Shown in pieces: positions 13,837 through 27,243 of a stretch of DNA of 64,000 nt (the first letter of the stretch is position 1; each line of letters begins with the position of its first letter). Origin of the DNA: Neocallimastix lanati (nom. inval.) (lineage: Eukaryota > Neocallimastigomycota > Neocallimastigomycetes > Neocallimastigales > Neocallimastigaceae); contig JACVTC010000130.1 in NCBI GenBank assembly GCA_016946835.1, positions 359,001 through 423,000 of the forward strand, written 5' to 3'. A model generated the notes under the pieces. That model saw only the letters and a list, made by a program, of their open reading frames with translations, had not been told where the DNA came from and did no database searches. The position numbers were made by a program, and so were the translations under genes.

Positions 13837-14507
13837 TTATTTTTTATAATTTTTTTTATTAAACTAAATTAGAAATAAATGCTTACAATAACAAACATAA
13901 TAAATATTGAGTAAATTTCTTTTTTTCTTTTTAAAGTATAAATATAGAATAAAAATAAGAATTTAATATAACATTATCACAATACTTTAAATAGTATTTT
14001 TGTATTATCTTAGTATAACCTTTAAACGTATTAAAATTAATTCAATAATAATAATTCTATTTAAATATTATTTATTTTTTTTTTAAATCATATATAATAG
14101 TAATTAAATAATAAATAAATTTGATATAGATACTTTAATCTTTTTTTTTTTTTTAATAAAAAAATCAATAAAAAAATCAAATATACATATTAAATATATT
14201 CCTTTACATAATTTTAACAATAATGAAAAATTATTATAGAGTTTAATCTATAAAATTTCTTTTTTTATATAATAAAAGTATAATAATATATTAAAAATTT
14301 CTTTTTAAAAAGAAAACTTTTTAAATTATTTTTTTATATATTAATTTTTATTTATTATATACTTTTATTTTATTTTTTTATTTGAAATTTTTTTAAATTT
14401 GTTATTTTTTTTTTTTTTTTTTTTATTTTTTATTTTTTATTTGTATTTTTATTATGATTTGTTTTAAACTTTAAATGCAAAATTTATGTAATTTTTAATT
14501 TTTTTAA

Positions 14508-14542
<35 letters not shown>

Positions 14543-14668
14543 TATTTGATTCATGAATTTATATTTTCTTTCTTTCAATTTTGTATTGTTTTTTATTTTT
14601 TTTATTTTTTTTTTAAATTTGTATTCTAAAAAAGTAAATAAAAAAATAAATATTAATTTAATATTAAT
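13837..14668. other. Convergent spacer, LRRC71-like / F-box
   Basis: About 830 bp of A+T-rich DNA with several long T runs (for example around 14410 and 14511-14538). It carries two 3' UTRs. No other feature seen. Confidence 0.6.
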
Positions 14669-17531
14669 TTAAATAAACTTTTTTTTAGAAGTATAATTTA
14701 ATATTTTAAAGTAAGATCTATAATTGGAAGGTTGTTCTAAATTATTTGGTATAATTGGATTAAATCCCTCTAATCCAAGACTAAAATATCTCAAATTTTT
14801 ACAATTTTCAATAACATTATTGGTTCCTTCATAGGTAACATCTAATTTTCCATGTTCAGCAAAAATTTCTAATTGTTGAATGGATGGATTATTTTGACAT
14901 ATACAGGAAAGAAATTTGTTAGTGATGGTAGAACGATTAACTCTTTCTAATCTCATCGAGATTAATTTTCCTTTTAAAGTTTCAACAATGTTACATAAGC
15001 AATCTTCTGTTAAGGATTTACAATCTAATTCAAGGTTAGTAATGCATAAACATTTTTCAATGATGGAATTGATTTGTTTATCGGTAAATCCATCACCAAA
15101 AGAAGAAGATCTAATGGATAATCTCTTAAGATGTGATTCAATTTTTCTAAAGAAATTTGATTTTTTCATATTTACGCTATTATTATTATTATTATTATTA
15201 TTAATTTGAACATGATGATCATCTTCTATACTTGAATCATTATTAGTATTAATTTGTATACTAGTAGATAAACTATTAATATTATCATGATTATTTGTAT
15301 TAATTTCGTTATTTCTATTTTGAATATTATTATTTTCATTACTATTTTCGTTATTTTCATTATTATTATTAGTATTATTTTCATTATTTTGAATAATTTG
15401 ATTATTATTACTATTATTATTGTTGTTCCTTTCATCATTTTCTAATAATTCATCTTCTATAGGTTCACTTAAATTCAATACAAATTCTTCTAAACCTGGG
15501 AATTGATATAGAATATATTCTATAGGACATTTTGTAGATGGAAGGTATAAATGTAAATATTTTAGTTGTTCAAATTTTAAGTTTTCTGATAATTCAGAAA
15601 AATTCTCTTCTTCCTTTTTGGCTTCTTTTTCTTCATTATTTTCTGTTTTTAAATTTTCTATATATTTTGTTAATCTTTTGCTATTTTCAATCTCTAAGCC
15701 AGATATATATAAAAATTTAATTTTGGATTGATAATCTTGTGTTTTAATTAAAAATAATTTGTCTAAATCAATGGAAAGTTGCTCATTATTTATAGGAGCA
15801 TCATTATTTTCAGTCGATTCATGTCTATAATTAAGTATTATTTCTTCGAGCGAACGACAGGAAGAAACTGCTTTATAAATGGTATCTCTCTCTTCTTCGG
15901 TTTGAATTGTTAATATTAATTTTTTAATGGAATCACCACATTGATTATGAAATATCCAATTTAAATATGGGGACCATCCAGTTGAATTAAGATCAATAAT
16001 TTGAATTTTTGAGGCACAGGGTTTATGAGAAAAGTCAATTGAATAAACTCCTTTCTTTTTATCATTATCATTATTATTATTATTTCTATTATTATTGTCG
16101 ATATTTCTTTCTTCTTCTTCTTCTTCTTCGTCTCCTAATTTAAATTGTGGTGTTGAAATAGCTGAATAAGATAATATTTTTAGATATTTTAACATTTTAA
16201 GAGAATAATAGAGAACATCAATAGAAACATTTGAGGACCCAAAAATTTCAAGCTCAGTAATTTCTTTACATTTACTGAATAATGTATGACAGGCTTGATC
16301 ATTTAAATCACAACAATTTTGAAATCTAATTTTTTTAAGATGTGGGGATTTCAAGTTTTCAATTACCTTTTGAAACACCAGATAATTATTGTGATGATTA
16401 TTATTATTCCATTCTTTCCAACTTTGGAATAGAGCAATACTAATGTGGAGGGTTTCAATTTGATTAAATTTTTTTAAACATCTTAAAAGAGTGGTGACAC
16501 TTCTGTAATTTAAATCAATAAATTTTAAATGATGAACCAAAGGATAAGTTATTTCTTTAAAACAGAGATCTGTGTCAGATAAATGATCTTTTCCATTTAT
16601 ACTTGGAATTAGAGCTTGATTGCTATAATCTTCATTTGAATGGACGATAGATGTTCCTAAAAATAAATAAGAATTACATTGTTCTCTACAAATGGAAAGT
16701 GAATTAAGAAATGGCAATAATTTATCTCCAAGAATATTTAATGATTTATAGAGTTCTGTTCTTTGTCTCGTACTTATTGGTCTTTCTAAACGAACCCTCG
16801 TTAGATCTAATTTATTGACTAATTTTGATAGATTATGATTAATATATTTGTATTTGTTATTATTACTATTGATTGTGGCGACTGTTGTTTTTGCTAAAAA
16901 TGATTGTATTGGTGGTAATTGCGTCTGAACTTCTTCCTGATTTAATCTTAATATTTCATCATTATAGAGTATACTTTGATAAAATTTGACTAATTGACGG
17001 AAAGAATGAATATAAGGTTTATTCCATAAAACAATAGTAGCTGCTTGATTCCATGAACGACAAACTAAGCAAAATTTATAATAATCATTTTGATTAAATA
17101 TTGGATTACTAAAAATTCTTATTAATATTTCACTTGGAATTTGATTAACTATTTATTATTTTTTATAAATACGATGTTTTATTATATTTTTCCAATATTT
17201 TTGATTAATTTTATGACCAGGGCCAAGGTTTTAGCAATAAATTTTTATAAGAAATATATAAATATTTATAAAATTATATATATAGGTTTATTTAATATTT
17301 TTATTATTTACTAATTTTTTTTTTTTTTAATAAATATATATATATTTTATTATTTTCAATAATTTTTATGGATAAATATTAATTATATAATAAATTAATC
17401 AAAAAAAAAATGTTTTAGTATAATAAAGAATTTTTATGACATATCTAAAAAGCAACTTTTTTTTTTATATAATAATTTATATAAATATATTTTTATAATA
17501 AATTCTTCTTATATAAAAACAATTTTTTTTC

Positions 17532-17618
<87 letters not shown>

Positions 17619-18468
17619 CATTTTTATTTTTTTTACTTCTACTATAATTATTATTACCATAAAAATTATGTGATTTATCCTTTTTCCCAGTTGCCATTTT
17701 GATATTTTGAATTATATTATTATAATTATCTATTTTAAAGTCCATAATATATTGTTCATTAGAATTTTTATTTATATTTTCATTATTGTTTGATGCATTA
17801 TTATTATTATTATAGAGATTATTGTAGTAATTATCATCATTATCAGGATCACAAATACCACTAAATTTATCTTCTTGATTAATGATGGTAGGATAAGGCG
17901 AATTACTATAACATTTTTTCAATTTTTTCATATTTTCTTCTTCTTGAATTTTTTTCATCTTTAAACGTTCTTCTTCTTTCAGTTCTTTATCCTTTTCTAT
18001 TTTTTCTTTATCAATTATTTTTATGTTATTATCATCATCATCATCATCATCATCATTAGTACTGTGTCTATCTTCAATATTATTTAAATTTTTTGGATTA
18101 ATACTTTCATCAATATCATTATCTAATTTGTTTAATATTCTAAGATCTTTATTTAACAATTCTCTTTTTACAATTTCATTTGAATTACTATGATTCTCCG
18201 TTTTAACGGAATGATGTTTAACTTTAAAATGCTTTTCTATCATAGCCAAATTATTTAAATACAGATTCAAGCTGGAACTCTCTTTTTTATCAAAATTTCC
18301 CTTTTTAATACTTCTAATAATGTTAGTGTTACATCTTGACCATTTTATATAAGGATTAATTATAATATTATTGTTAGTTTTTAGTTTTAAATTAAAATTA
18401 TTCTTTGTATTATTTGTTAATTTTTTAATTGTTTTTTGTTTTTTCTTAGTATTTAAATTTATTCTCAT
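14669..18468 (-). CDS. F-box / leucine-rich repeat protein
   Basis: Proposed two-exon gene on the minus strand: 17658-18468 and 14669-17148, 1096 residues. Exon 1 encodes a basic, Asn-rich N-terminal region with a poly-Asp run near residue 140 and a charged coiled segment. Exon 2 opens with an F-box of about 40 residues (NQIPSEILIRIF, DYYKFCLVCRSW, ATIVLW). It continues into about 780 residues of irregular LRRs (HLKFIDLNY, LHISIAL, ITELEIFGSSN, LRYFSLGLEG) with Glu-rich and Asn-rich inserts. Expected role: substrate adaptor of an SCF ubiquitin ligase. Exon 2 has no in-frame ATG ahead of the F-box, and its acceptor phase matches the G|GTAATA donor at 17657. If unspliced, exon 1 would read on into a poly-Asn tail ending at 17509. 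The F-box/LRR call is firm; the join is inferred. Confidence 0.7.
17532..17618. repeat. (ATT)n microsatellite, probably intronic
   Basis: About 29 ATT units. Read on the minus strand without splicing they would encode a run of about 29 Asn after residue 280 of the upstream frame. In the preferred F-box gene model they lie in the 509-bp intron 17149-17657. Confidence 0.85.
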
Positions 18469-18513
18469 TTTTTTTTGACTTTAAAAAAAATGAAAACAGA
18501 AATATGCTTTCTT

Positions 18514-18546
<33 letters not shown>

Positions 18547-19327
18547 TTTATTTTATTATTTTATTTTATTTTATTATTATACTTTTTTTAAAAATATTAT
18601 ATTATTTTATCCTTATTTTTTTATTTTTATTATTATTCTTATTGTTAATATCGTTTAGGTATCTTTTTTATTCTTAAGTAAATAATAAATAAGCAATTAA
18701 CACTAAATTTAAGGATTAAAAAGAATAAATGAATTAATGAACTATATATTTATATTCTTAATACTATTTAATTATAATTTTTAAAGAAATGTACTAATTC
18801 TACTTTAATTTTGATCAATTTTCATAAAATTAATTGTTTAGTTTTACACGTACATAACTATCTTATATTATAAATTTTATAATTGTATTATAATTAGTAA
18901 AATATTATATTTAATGAACTAATTTTCTTATTCTACTGATTTTAATAATATTATGAATCATAAATTGAAAAAAATGCTATTGTTAATGGTATAATATATG
19001 AAAAATTGTGTAATTAGAAAAGCAATAAAAAATTTTAAAAAATTTTGAAAAACATAGATAAGTTTAAAATAAAATATTAAAAAATGAAAGAGATATTAAT
19101 AAAATAAAAATTGAAAAAATAAAATCTAATTATTAAAAAATAAAAAGATATAAAATAAAAGAAGATAATAAGTAAATATATAATAGAACTAAATAGTTTA
19201 AGTATGAAGAAAAAAAAATAAAGAAAAAACTAAAAAACTTAATCCAAAACTAAAGCAAAAACAAAAAGCAAAAAGCAAAAAAACAAAACTAAAAAACTAA
19301 AAAAACAAAAACAAAAACAAACAAAAT

Positions 19328-19371
<44 letters not shown>

Positions 19372-19890
19372 GAAAAAAAAAAAGAAAAAAAAAAAATATC
19401 TATATTCTATTTTTTTTTTCTATTTCCCTATTTTCTTTTTTCTATTCATGCGATGTATTTCAATTTATACAGAAAAGATATTGAGTTTTTTTATGTTTAT
19501 TTAAATATGACTTTTTAATGGAAAAAAAATTACTTTTAGTTATTTACTTTTTTGAAAAATAATGTTACTGGAGTTTCTTTAAGATATATATTATTATTTA
19601 ATTTTCCTTTTTTATTTTTCTTTATTGAAACTGGTTTTTTTAATTTTTTATTTTGATAATTATTATTATTAATATATGAATTATTTTTTTTTCTTAATAA
19701 TTTCTATAAATGGTATTTTTTTTTTTTTTTTTTGAAAAAACTGTGACACTTAAATAATTTTTGAATTAAAAAATATTAATATAGTAATTTTTGAATAAAT
19801 TGAGGTTGCTTTATTTTTCTTTTTTTTTTTTAAAATATATATATAAATATAATATTATTATTTATTTATACGTTTGTTAATATTCTATTA

Positions 19891-19921
<31 letters not shown>

Positions 19922-21113
19922 CTTTATAGTTTTATTATTTATTATATACTTTCTATTAACATATATGTAATTTTTTGTTATTTAAAAATTGATATTATTT
20001 TGTTTATTAATAAATAAAATATTTTATATACTTTATAAAAGTTTGTTATAGCCGTTTATATATTATATTTATTCCAAAAATATAATAATTTACTTCTTTT
20101 TGCATTATTTAAAATAAATATATTTATATAAAAAGAGAAAAGAATTTCTTAAATATGGCAATTTACTTCAACAAATAAAAAATAAAATATAAATAAAAAT
20201 TCAAAATAAAAAAAATTAAGAATAATAATTTTATATTATAAATATTAAGTATTAGTTAGCATTTAGTTTTTTTATAAAAAAAAAAAAAAAGAAAAAAAAA
20301 GAAAAGAAAAGAAAAGAAAATAATTAAATTATTGCTTATTTTTTTAAAAGAAAAAAAAAAAACGAAAGAAAAGAAAAGAAAAGAAAATATTTTAACTATT
20401 AATTAATAAAATAACTAATTAATGAATTATTAATATATATTTACTAATAACTAATTTATAATTATTAAATACTATTTTTTTTTACTAAAGAAAAAAAAAG
20501 AAAATATTTTATTTTATAAAAATTCTAATATATAAAAATAAAAATTTATTGAAAGTTAACTAGATAATTATTCAATTATATATAAAGTATTAATAAAAAT
20601 AAAAAACAGAAAAAATAGTATTTTTAATAATTATTTATAAGAATTTTTAATATCTTTTTTTAAAATATTTATATTTTGTTGCTATTTTTTTTTCTATTTT
20701 TTAACAATAGATCTAAATTGGGTTTAATTTTTTTTTTTTTTTGGAAAACTAACAAAAAATTTTTTAGAAAAATTTTATTATTTCTATAAATTTATTATTA
20801 TAAATAAAAATAGAGTAAATTAAAATAAAACTCTAATGAAATTTAACAATAACAAATAATGAAATTAATTTATAAAATTTATAAATAAAAAAAAAAAAAA
20901 AACTTTTTTAAAAAAAAATAACTATATAAAAATTATATATATTATAAATTTTATAATGAAATTTAACAATAATAAATAATGAAATTAATAATTTATAAAT
21001 AAAAAACTTTTTTTTTTAAAAAAATACTTTATATATATTATATACTGTACTCTATAATTAAATGTTAAATATATATTTAATTTTTTTTTAATATTCTGTA
21101 ATAGTTTCACTTA

Positions 21114-21235
21114 TTTATTAATATAGAAATAAGAATAATATAAAAATAATAAAAAATAAACATGAAAATTATAATTTATTAATATAGAAATAAGAATAAT
21201 ATAAAAATAATAAAAAATAAACATGAAAATTATAA
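21114..21235. repeat. 61-bp direct tandem duplication
   Basis: Two adjacent near-identical 61-bp copies in otherwise non-repetitive A+T-rich DNA; copy 2 begins at 21175. Confidence 0.85.
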
Positions 21236-22513
21236 TAAGTTCTTTCAATATATTTATATTCAGATGTATTTATCATAATTAACAAATTCTATATATATTC
21301 TCCTATTAAAAATAAAATTTAATTATATATTTTAATATTCCATCAATGATTTTATGAAAATAATTTATTATTTTAAAAAAATCCTGTATTTTTATTTATA
21401 TTTATTAAATTATACATATTTTTATTTTAATTTATTGTAAAAAATAAATTTAATTATTTAAAATTGGAATTAGCTTTATGGTAAATACTAGTTAATTTAT
21501 TTAATAATAAAATATATAATTATATAAATAAATTTTATTTTATTGTTTAATAACTAAACTGTAATTTAATATTTATATATTATATATATATTTTTATCTC
21601 ACAATTATTAGTTAAAATCGATCATAGAAAAAAAAAAAAAAAGCTTTATTTTAATAGTATTATATAAAATTATTAATATAAATTTAATTATATTTATATG
21701 ATATATAGCAACAAGCAATAATTAATTCATTAAAATTAAAATAAAGAAAAGTTAAATTATTATTATAAAAAAGTCTTGTATTAAGTTTTTTATTATATAT
21801 TTAAAATTCATTCATAAAAATAATATAACTCAAAGTTCTAAAAAAAATAATTTTATTTTTATTCTTTATCATTATAATATAAAATTAAAAGTAAAATATT
21901 AATTATGTACTATCCACAAAATTATATTAATTTAATTAAATATTATTTATTTATGAAATATAAATTATAAAATTTAATGACTAATTTCTTTGAAACTTTA
22001 TTATATAATTAAGTTAAATGATTATTAGAAATTTTATATATAATTACTAATCATTTAATATATATTATATTTATTTATAAATGTTTATTATTTATTTTTT
22101 ATTTTTTAAATAGATAAAAAATTATAATAATAATAATAATAATAAAAATTTCCTTGTATTTATTTAAATGAAAAAAAAAAAAAATGATACAAACAATAAT
22201 AATGTTTTTATAATTTTATCTTTGTACTTTCTCTTAAAAATATTAATCCTTTATATATATATGTATTTTATAATAATGAAATTACCTTTTAAAAAGTGAA
22301 ATAATTTTTACTTTACTCTTATTTTATAAGATTAATAAAACATTATTTCTTTTTAATTCAATTTTTTTTTTTTAAATTAAATATTATGACTAAATATTTA
22401 TTATAATCACTTTTATAAAAACAAAATAATATTTAGATTAGGATTTTTAATTATTAACTAATAAAAATGCCTAGTTTTTTTTTTTTTTTTTATTTTTTAT
22501 TTCTTTTTGTTAA

Positions 22514-22596
22514 ATATTTAAATATTTATACAATAATGTCAATAATAATAATAATATTTAAATATTTATACAATAATATCAATAATAATAATAATA
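22514..22596. repeat. 40-bp direct tandem duplication
   Basis: Two adjacent copies of a 40-bp unit carrying AATATTTATACAATAAT, differing at one site (gtc versus atc near 22538/22578), followed by AAT units. Confidence 0.8.
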
Positions 22597-23800
22597 TAAA
22601 ATATAAAATTTATATTTATTGAATTTAAAAATTAAACAGTAATATTCAATAGAAATATCTATTGAACTTTATCGTAACATATTATTGAAAATAAATAAAA
22701 AAATAAAAAAAAAATATTTATAATAAATCATAAGATAATCTTAATTAAAATAAAAATTTAAATTTAATATTTTAATTTTCATTTTTTTCATTTTTTTTTT
22801 TTATCAATGAAAAAATGGCATAACAATCATAATAATTCAAAATCATATATGAAGTAATATCGTATTATTAAGCTTTTTATTTTATAATAACTAATTATTA
22901 GTTATAAAAGTTTATTATGATAGTATTTTTTTTTAAAAAAGCAATTAAAAGTTTAATTTTCATGATGTAATTAAAATTCAATTATTTATTTTCTAGGGAA
23001 AAAAAAAGAAGTTATAAAATAGATCTTTTATATATATATAAATATATGATAAATTAAATAAATACTAATGAAATTATTTCATATATATATTTGAATTAAA
23101 TATAAATCTTTTACTTTAAATCAATTTAGTATCATTTATTAAAATTCAAAAAATATTATAAACTCTTGTTATTATTAAACTAGAATTTTTAATATAATTA
23201 AATTTTAATTATATATTATTATTATGACGAATAACTACTATATTATATAAATTTGAAAATTAGAATATGCTCAATATTAATATATATATCAGTTTCATTG
23301 CAATATATATTCATTATACGGATTATATGATTACATAATATAAAAAGTATATATCTTCTAAAGTAATCTCGTAAATTATATTAAATTAGTTTCGATGATA
23401 GATTAATTCTTTTATTTATTATTATATTTTAAATAATAAAACTATATTTTGTCTACTAGATAAGACAAAGTAAAAATAAAATAAAATAAATTAGTTGTTA
23501 TTTTTCACTAAACTGAGTATATTTTAAATGGATAAATTATAATGGAGACCTATCATTAAATTTCAAAAATGATCTTAAATATTTACGTTAATTATTTATA
23601 TTAATGAATCTCTCATAAAAATAAAAATAAAATAAGAATGGAAGGAAAAGAAAAGAAAAAAAAATGGAAATGGAAAGAAAAGAAAAGAAAAGAAAAGATA
23701 AAAAAAAAAAAGAGTTTTAATTAAAGTGTTAAAAAAAAATTGTACCACATGAAATGTTTAATACCATATAAATTTTTTTTTTTTGATGAATTTTTTTTGT

Positions 23801-23860
23801 TTATTTTATATTATATTTTATTATAATTATTTATTTTATATTATATTTTATTATAATTAT
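23801..23860. repeat. 30-bp direct tandem duplication
   Basis: The unit beginning TTATTTTATATTATATTTTA is repeated at a period of 30 bp (copies start at 23801 and 23831). Confidence 0.8.
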
Positions 23861-24827
23861 TTTTTTTTTGTTCATAACTTTAATAAATAAAAATTTTAAA
23901 AAAATTCGTTATTTTAATTATAAATAAACGACATAATTAAAATGATTGTTTAATATGATAATTATCATCATTAATATATATTTTTATTTTTTTTTTCTTT
24001 TATAATATTAATCACATTAAATTATGATGTTATTTTTATTTAATTTTTTTTTTTTTTTTATACTTATTTATATTTTATACATATATATTTTATTATATAT
24101 ATTTTTTAATTATATATATTTTTATTAATTATAAAAATATATATTAATAAAAAATTTTGTAATTTTTTTTTTTATTTTATTTCGTTTTATTTTTATTTAA
24201 TATGAAAATATAAATTGTTAATTATTTTTATTACTAGAATGTTAATAATAACAAAAAAAAAATAATAATTAAAATAATATAAATTAAATAAATACTAATA
24301 ATAAATGAAGGTTAAATAATAAGTATGTTTTTATTATTAGAAATTATATTAAATGACAGTAAATAATAAATAATCTATACTCTAATTAGTAAATACCAAA
24401 TATGAAATTTATGTTTATTTAAATAAATAATTGATTAATTTCGTTAATTCAATAATTATAGGATAAAACTATAAGATTAATGGAAAATAATATTTAATTA
24501 TTCTTTATTAATATAATTATAATTAATAAATAAAATAATTTATTAATTATTTATTAATATTTAGTTAATTATAAAATATAATATATTAATATGATGAATA
24601 AATTATATAAATAATTAAAAAAAGTATTATTCAAATTATTAATATTTTTTAGATTATTTAATTATTATTACAAACTTCTTTTTTTTTGGTTAAAGATTAA
24701 TATCATTAAAGTTTATTAATAAAGGTAAAAAATTATTATTTTTTTTTACAATAAAAAAAAGTAATTAGTGAAAATTTTATTTAACCTTTTTATTTACTAT
24801 TATTTGTAAATATTACCATTAATATTT

Positions 24828-24874
<47 letters not shown>

Positions 24875-25024
24875 CAAATCACTTCATAATAATTATAATA
24901 TAAAAATCCCAGTTAAAAATAATAATTAAAGATACTTTTGAATAAAAAATTATAAATATTATTAATTTAAAATTATTAATTATACAGAATATGAAGTATA
25001 ATGAAACATAATTCTATTCGTTTC

Positions 25025-25058
<34 letters not shown>

Positions 25059-25916
25059 AAATTGAGGACAGAAAAAAAAAAAATATAAAAATATACATAA
25101 AATAAATTATATTAAAAGATATTGGTAATATTATACATACATGCCAATAATGCAATATTTATATAGTAGTATAATATATATTAAATAAAAAAAAATAAAA
25201 TAAAATAAAAAAAATGAAGATGCTAAATATCGAATAGAATAATTTCAAAAATTAAAAAATAAAAATAAATATAAAAATAATTTATATTTAGAATAATTAA
25301 ATTAAAAAACATATATATATATATATGTATATAAATAAAAAAGTAAAATAAAATATAATAAAATTAAAAAAAAAATAAAAATAAAAATAAAAATAAAAAA
25401 TAAATAAATAAAAAAAAAAAAAAAAAAAGGAACAAAATTAAAATTAAAATTAGATTAATTTATTTTTATTTTTTACATTTTTTATTTATACAAAATAAAA
25501 TTATTGAAAAAAAAATAGTACATAATTTATTAAATATATAATTCATATTTTTTTGATATTATAATTATACTACATATTTATTATATCGAATATCATATTA
25601 ATTAACGATGATATTAATTATTTTCATTTATTTTAATATTTTTAATTATAATTTATAAAGTGTTTTATTAACTTTTTTTTTTTCTTTTCTTTTTATTTTA
25701 ATAATTTTATTATTACTTAATTGATTATTTTTTATTTATTTATTTTTTTTAATACAAATATAATATACTTGTTAATTTTATTATCCAATAAAATTAATTA
25801 TTTCATTAATTAACCACTGAAACCATTAAATATAATTATGGTTAATATTGACCATCAATAATGAATTCATATAAATACCTTTTTTTTTTGTAAATTTTTT
25901 ATCCAAAAAAAAAAAG

Positions 25917-25926
25917 TATAAAAAGA
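25917..25926 (+). promoter_or_regulatory. Possible TATA element of the GH45 gene
   Basis: A TATAAAAAG-type sequence lies about 60 bp upstream of the GH45 start codon. In DNA this A+T-rich such matches occur by chance, so this is a weak call. An inverted repeat TTAACCA/TGGTTAA (25810-25816 and 25839-25845) lies further upstream. Confidence 0.2.
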
Positions 25927-25984
25927 AAGTTGTATATACTCATTAAATAAATAAATATTGTAAATATAATATAAATAAATCAAA

Positions 25985-27243
25985 ATGAGATTAAGTACTA
26001 AGAATGTTTTATTAATTATTGCTTTACTTTCCATCGACTTAGTTGATGGAAGAAATAGATGCATTGTTAGACCAAAGTAATTATAATGTTAATTTCAGAA
26101 TTTTATATACAATATAATAATAATACTAAATAAAAAAATAAAATATGTATAAACATAATCAAAACAAATGGAAAAAAAATTTATTAATATGTAAATATTA
26201 ATTTTTTTTTTTTAATATATAAAAAATATAGATCTCCATTAAGTACTGATGTTGCAAAGGCAGCTGAACCAACTTCAGCTGCGGCCCCAATTATTGCTGA
26301 TATTAATGATGCTCCAGTTGAAGATGATGATGATGATGAAGAAGAGGAACAAGAACAAGAACAAAAACAGGAACCAGTTTCTAAAAAGGTTATTACAACT
26401 ACTAGGAAGATTAACGTAACTAAATCTTCTACAAGTTCTGTAATAATTATCCCTACAACTAGTGCTGCCAAAAAGATTCCATCTTCTTCATCTTCTTCAT
26501 CTTCTTCATCTTCTTCATCTTCTTCATCTTCTTCATCTGCTTCCTCTTCTAAATCTGGAAAGTCATTACCAAATATTACCAGTGGTACTACTGGTAAGAC
26601 CACTCGTTACTGGGATTGTTGTCTTGCTTCCTGTTCCTGGAAGGAAAATACTAACGGTTCGGCCGTTAAAGCCTGTAAGGCTGATGGTGTAACTCTTGTT
26701 ACCGATGAACTCTACAAAGTTAGAAATGGTTGTGAAGATGGTGGTAAAGCCTATATGTGTAATGACAATCAACCATGGGCTATTAACGATGACATTTCCT
26801 ATGGTTTCGTTGCTGCTGCCTTCCAAAATGGTAGTCAAAAGGACTGGTGCTGTAGCTGTTACAGAATGCAATTCACTTCTGGTGCCGCTAAGGGTAAGCA
26901 AATGATTGTTCAAGTCACTAACACTGGTTATGATTTAAGTGACAACCACTTCGATATTCAAATGCCTGGTGGTGGTGTTGGTGTCTTTAACGGTTGTCAA
27001 TCCCAATGGAATACTAGTGTTGATGGTTGGGGCCAACGTTATGGTGGTATTAGCAAGCGTTCTGAATGTGAAAACTTACCAAAACAATTAAGAGACGGTT
27101 GTTACTGGCGTTTCGATTGGTTCTTAAACTCTGATAACCCAAGCGTTATCTTTGAACGTGTTCAATGTCCTACTGAATTAACTTCTAAGTCTGGTTGTGT
27201 TCCACCAGATAACAGCAAGTACAAGGCCATTCCATGGAATTAA
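25985..27243 (+). CDS. Secreted GH45 endoglucanase
   Basis: Family-45 cellulase, an inverting endo-beta-1,4-glucanase acting on plant-wall cellulose. Two exons, 25985-26076 and 26232-27243, 367 residues. A signal peptide covers about residues 1-22 (MRLSTKNVLLIIALLSIDLVDG). Then comes an acidic stretch (poly-Asp/Glu/Gln about 61-78), a Thr/Ser-rich region and a pure Ser run (115-133). The catalytic domain (about 155-367) opens with the hallmark TTRYWDCC; Asp159 is the predicted catalytic base and Asp272 in HFDIQMPGGG the acid. About 16 Cys would form the usual disulfides. No dockerin or carbohydrate-binding module is visible, unlike many anaerobic fungal cellulases, so it is probably a free enzyme. 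The catalytic exon is clearly richer in G+C than neighbouring genes, which may reflect high expression or horizontal origin. Confidence 0.95.
26481..26537 (+). repeat. 9-bp coding repeat of the Ser linker
   Basis: Six TCTTCTTCA units plus one codon encode the 19-Ser linker of the GH45 enzyme. Length variation between strains is likely. Confidence 0.9.

Larger units (their letters stand above)
18469..25984. other. 7.5-kb gene-free A+T-rich region
   Basis: No coding signal on either strand. It holds many homopolymers, including a T run of over 40 at about 24831-24874, A runs at about 19330-19395 and 25029-25056, and GA-rich patches (20291-20330, 20351-20386, 23640-23710). Several short tandem duplications occur (30, 40 and 61 bp, listed separately). 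The last 200 bp should contain the GH45 promoter. Nothing suggests an RNA gene or a recognisable transposon. Confidence 0.7.

Noticed and set aside
14916-15209. Plus-strand frame of 97 codons
   Set aside because: Antisense shadow of the F-box/LRR exon.
17509-17657. Coding poly-Asn tail of a separate 319-residue protein
   Set aside because: A phase-matched donor at 17657 and the start-less F-box exon favour an intron; kept only as an alternative.
26184-26913. Minus-strand frames over the cellulase
   Set aside because: They are antisense to the GH45 Ser linker and catalytic domain, whose homology is clear.
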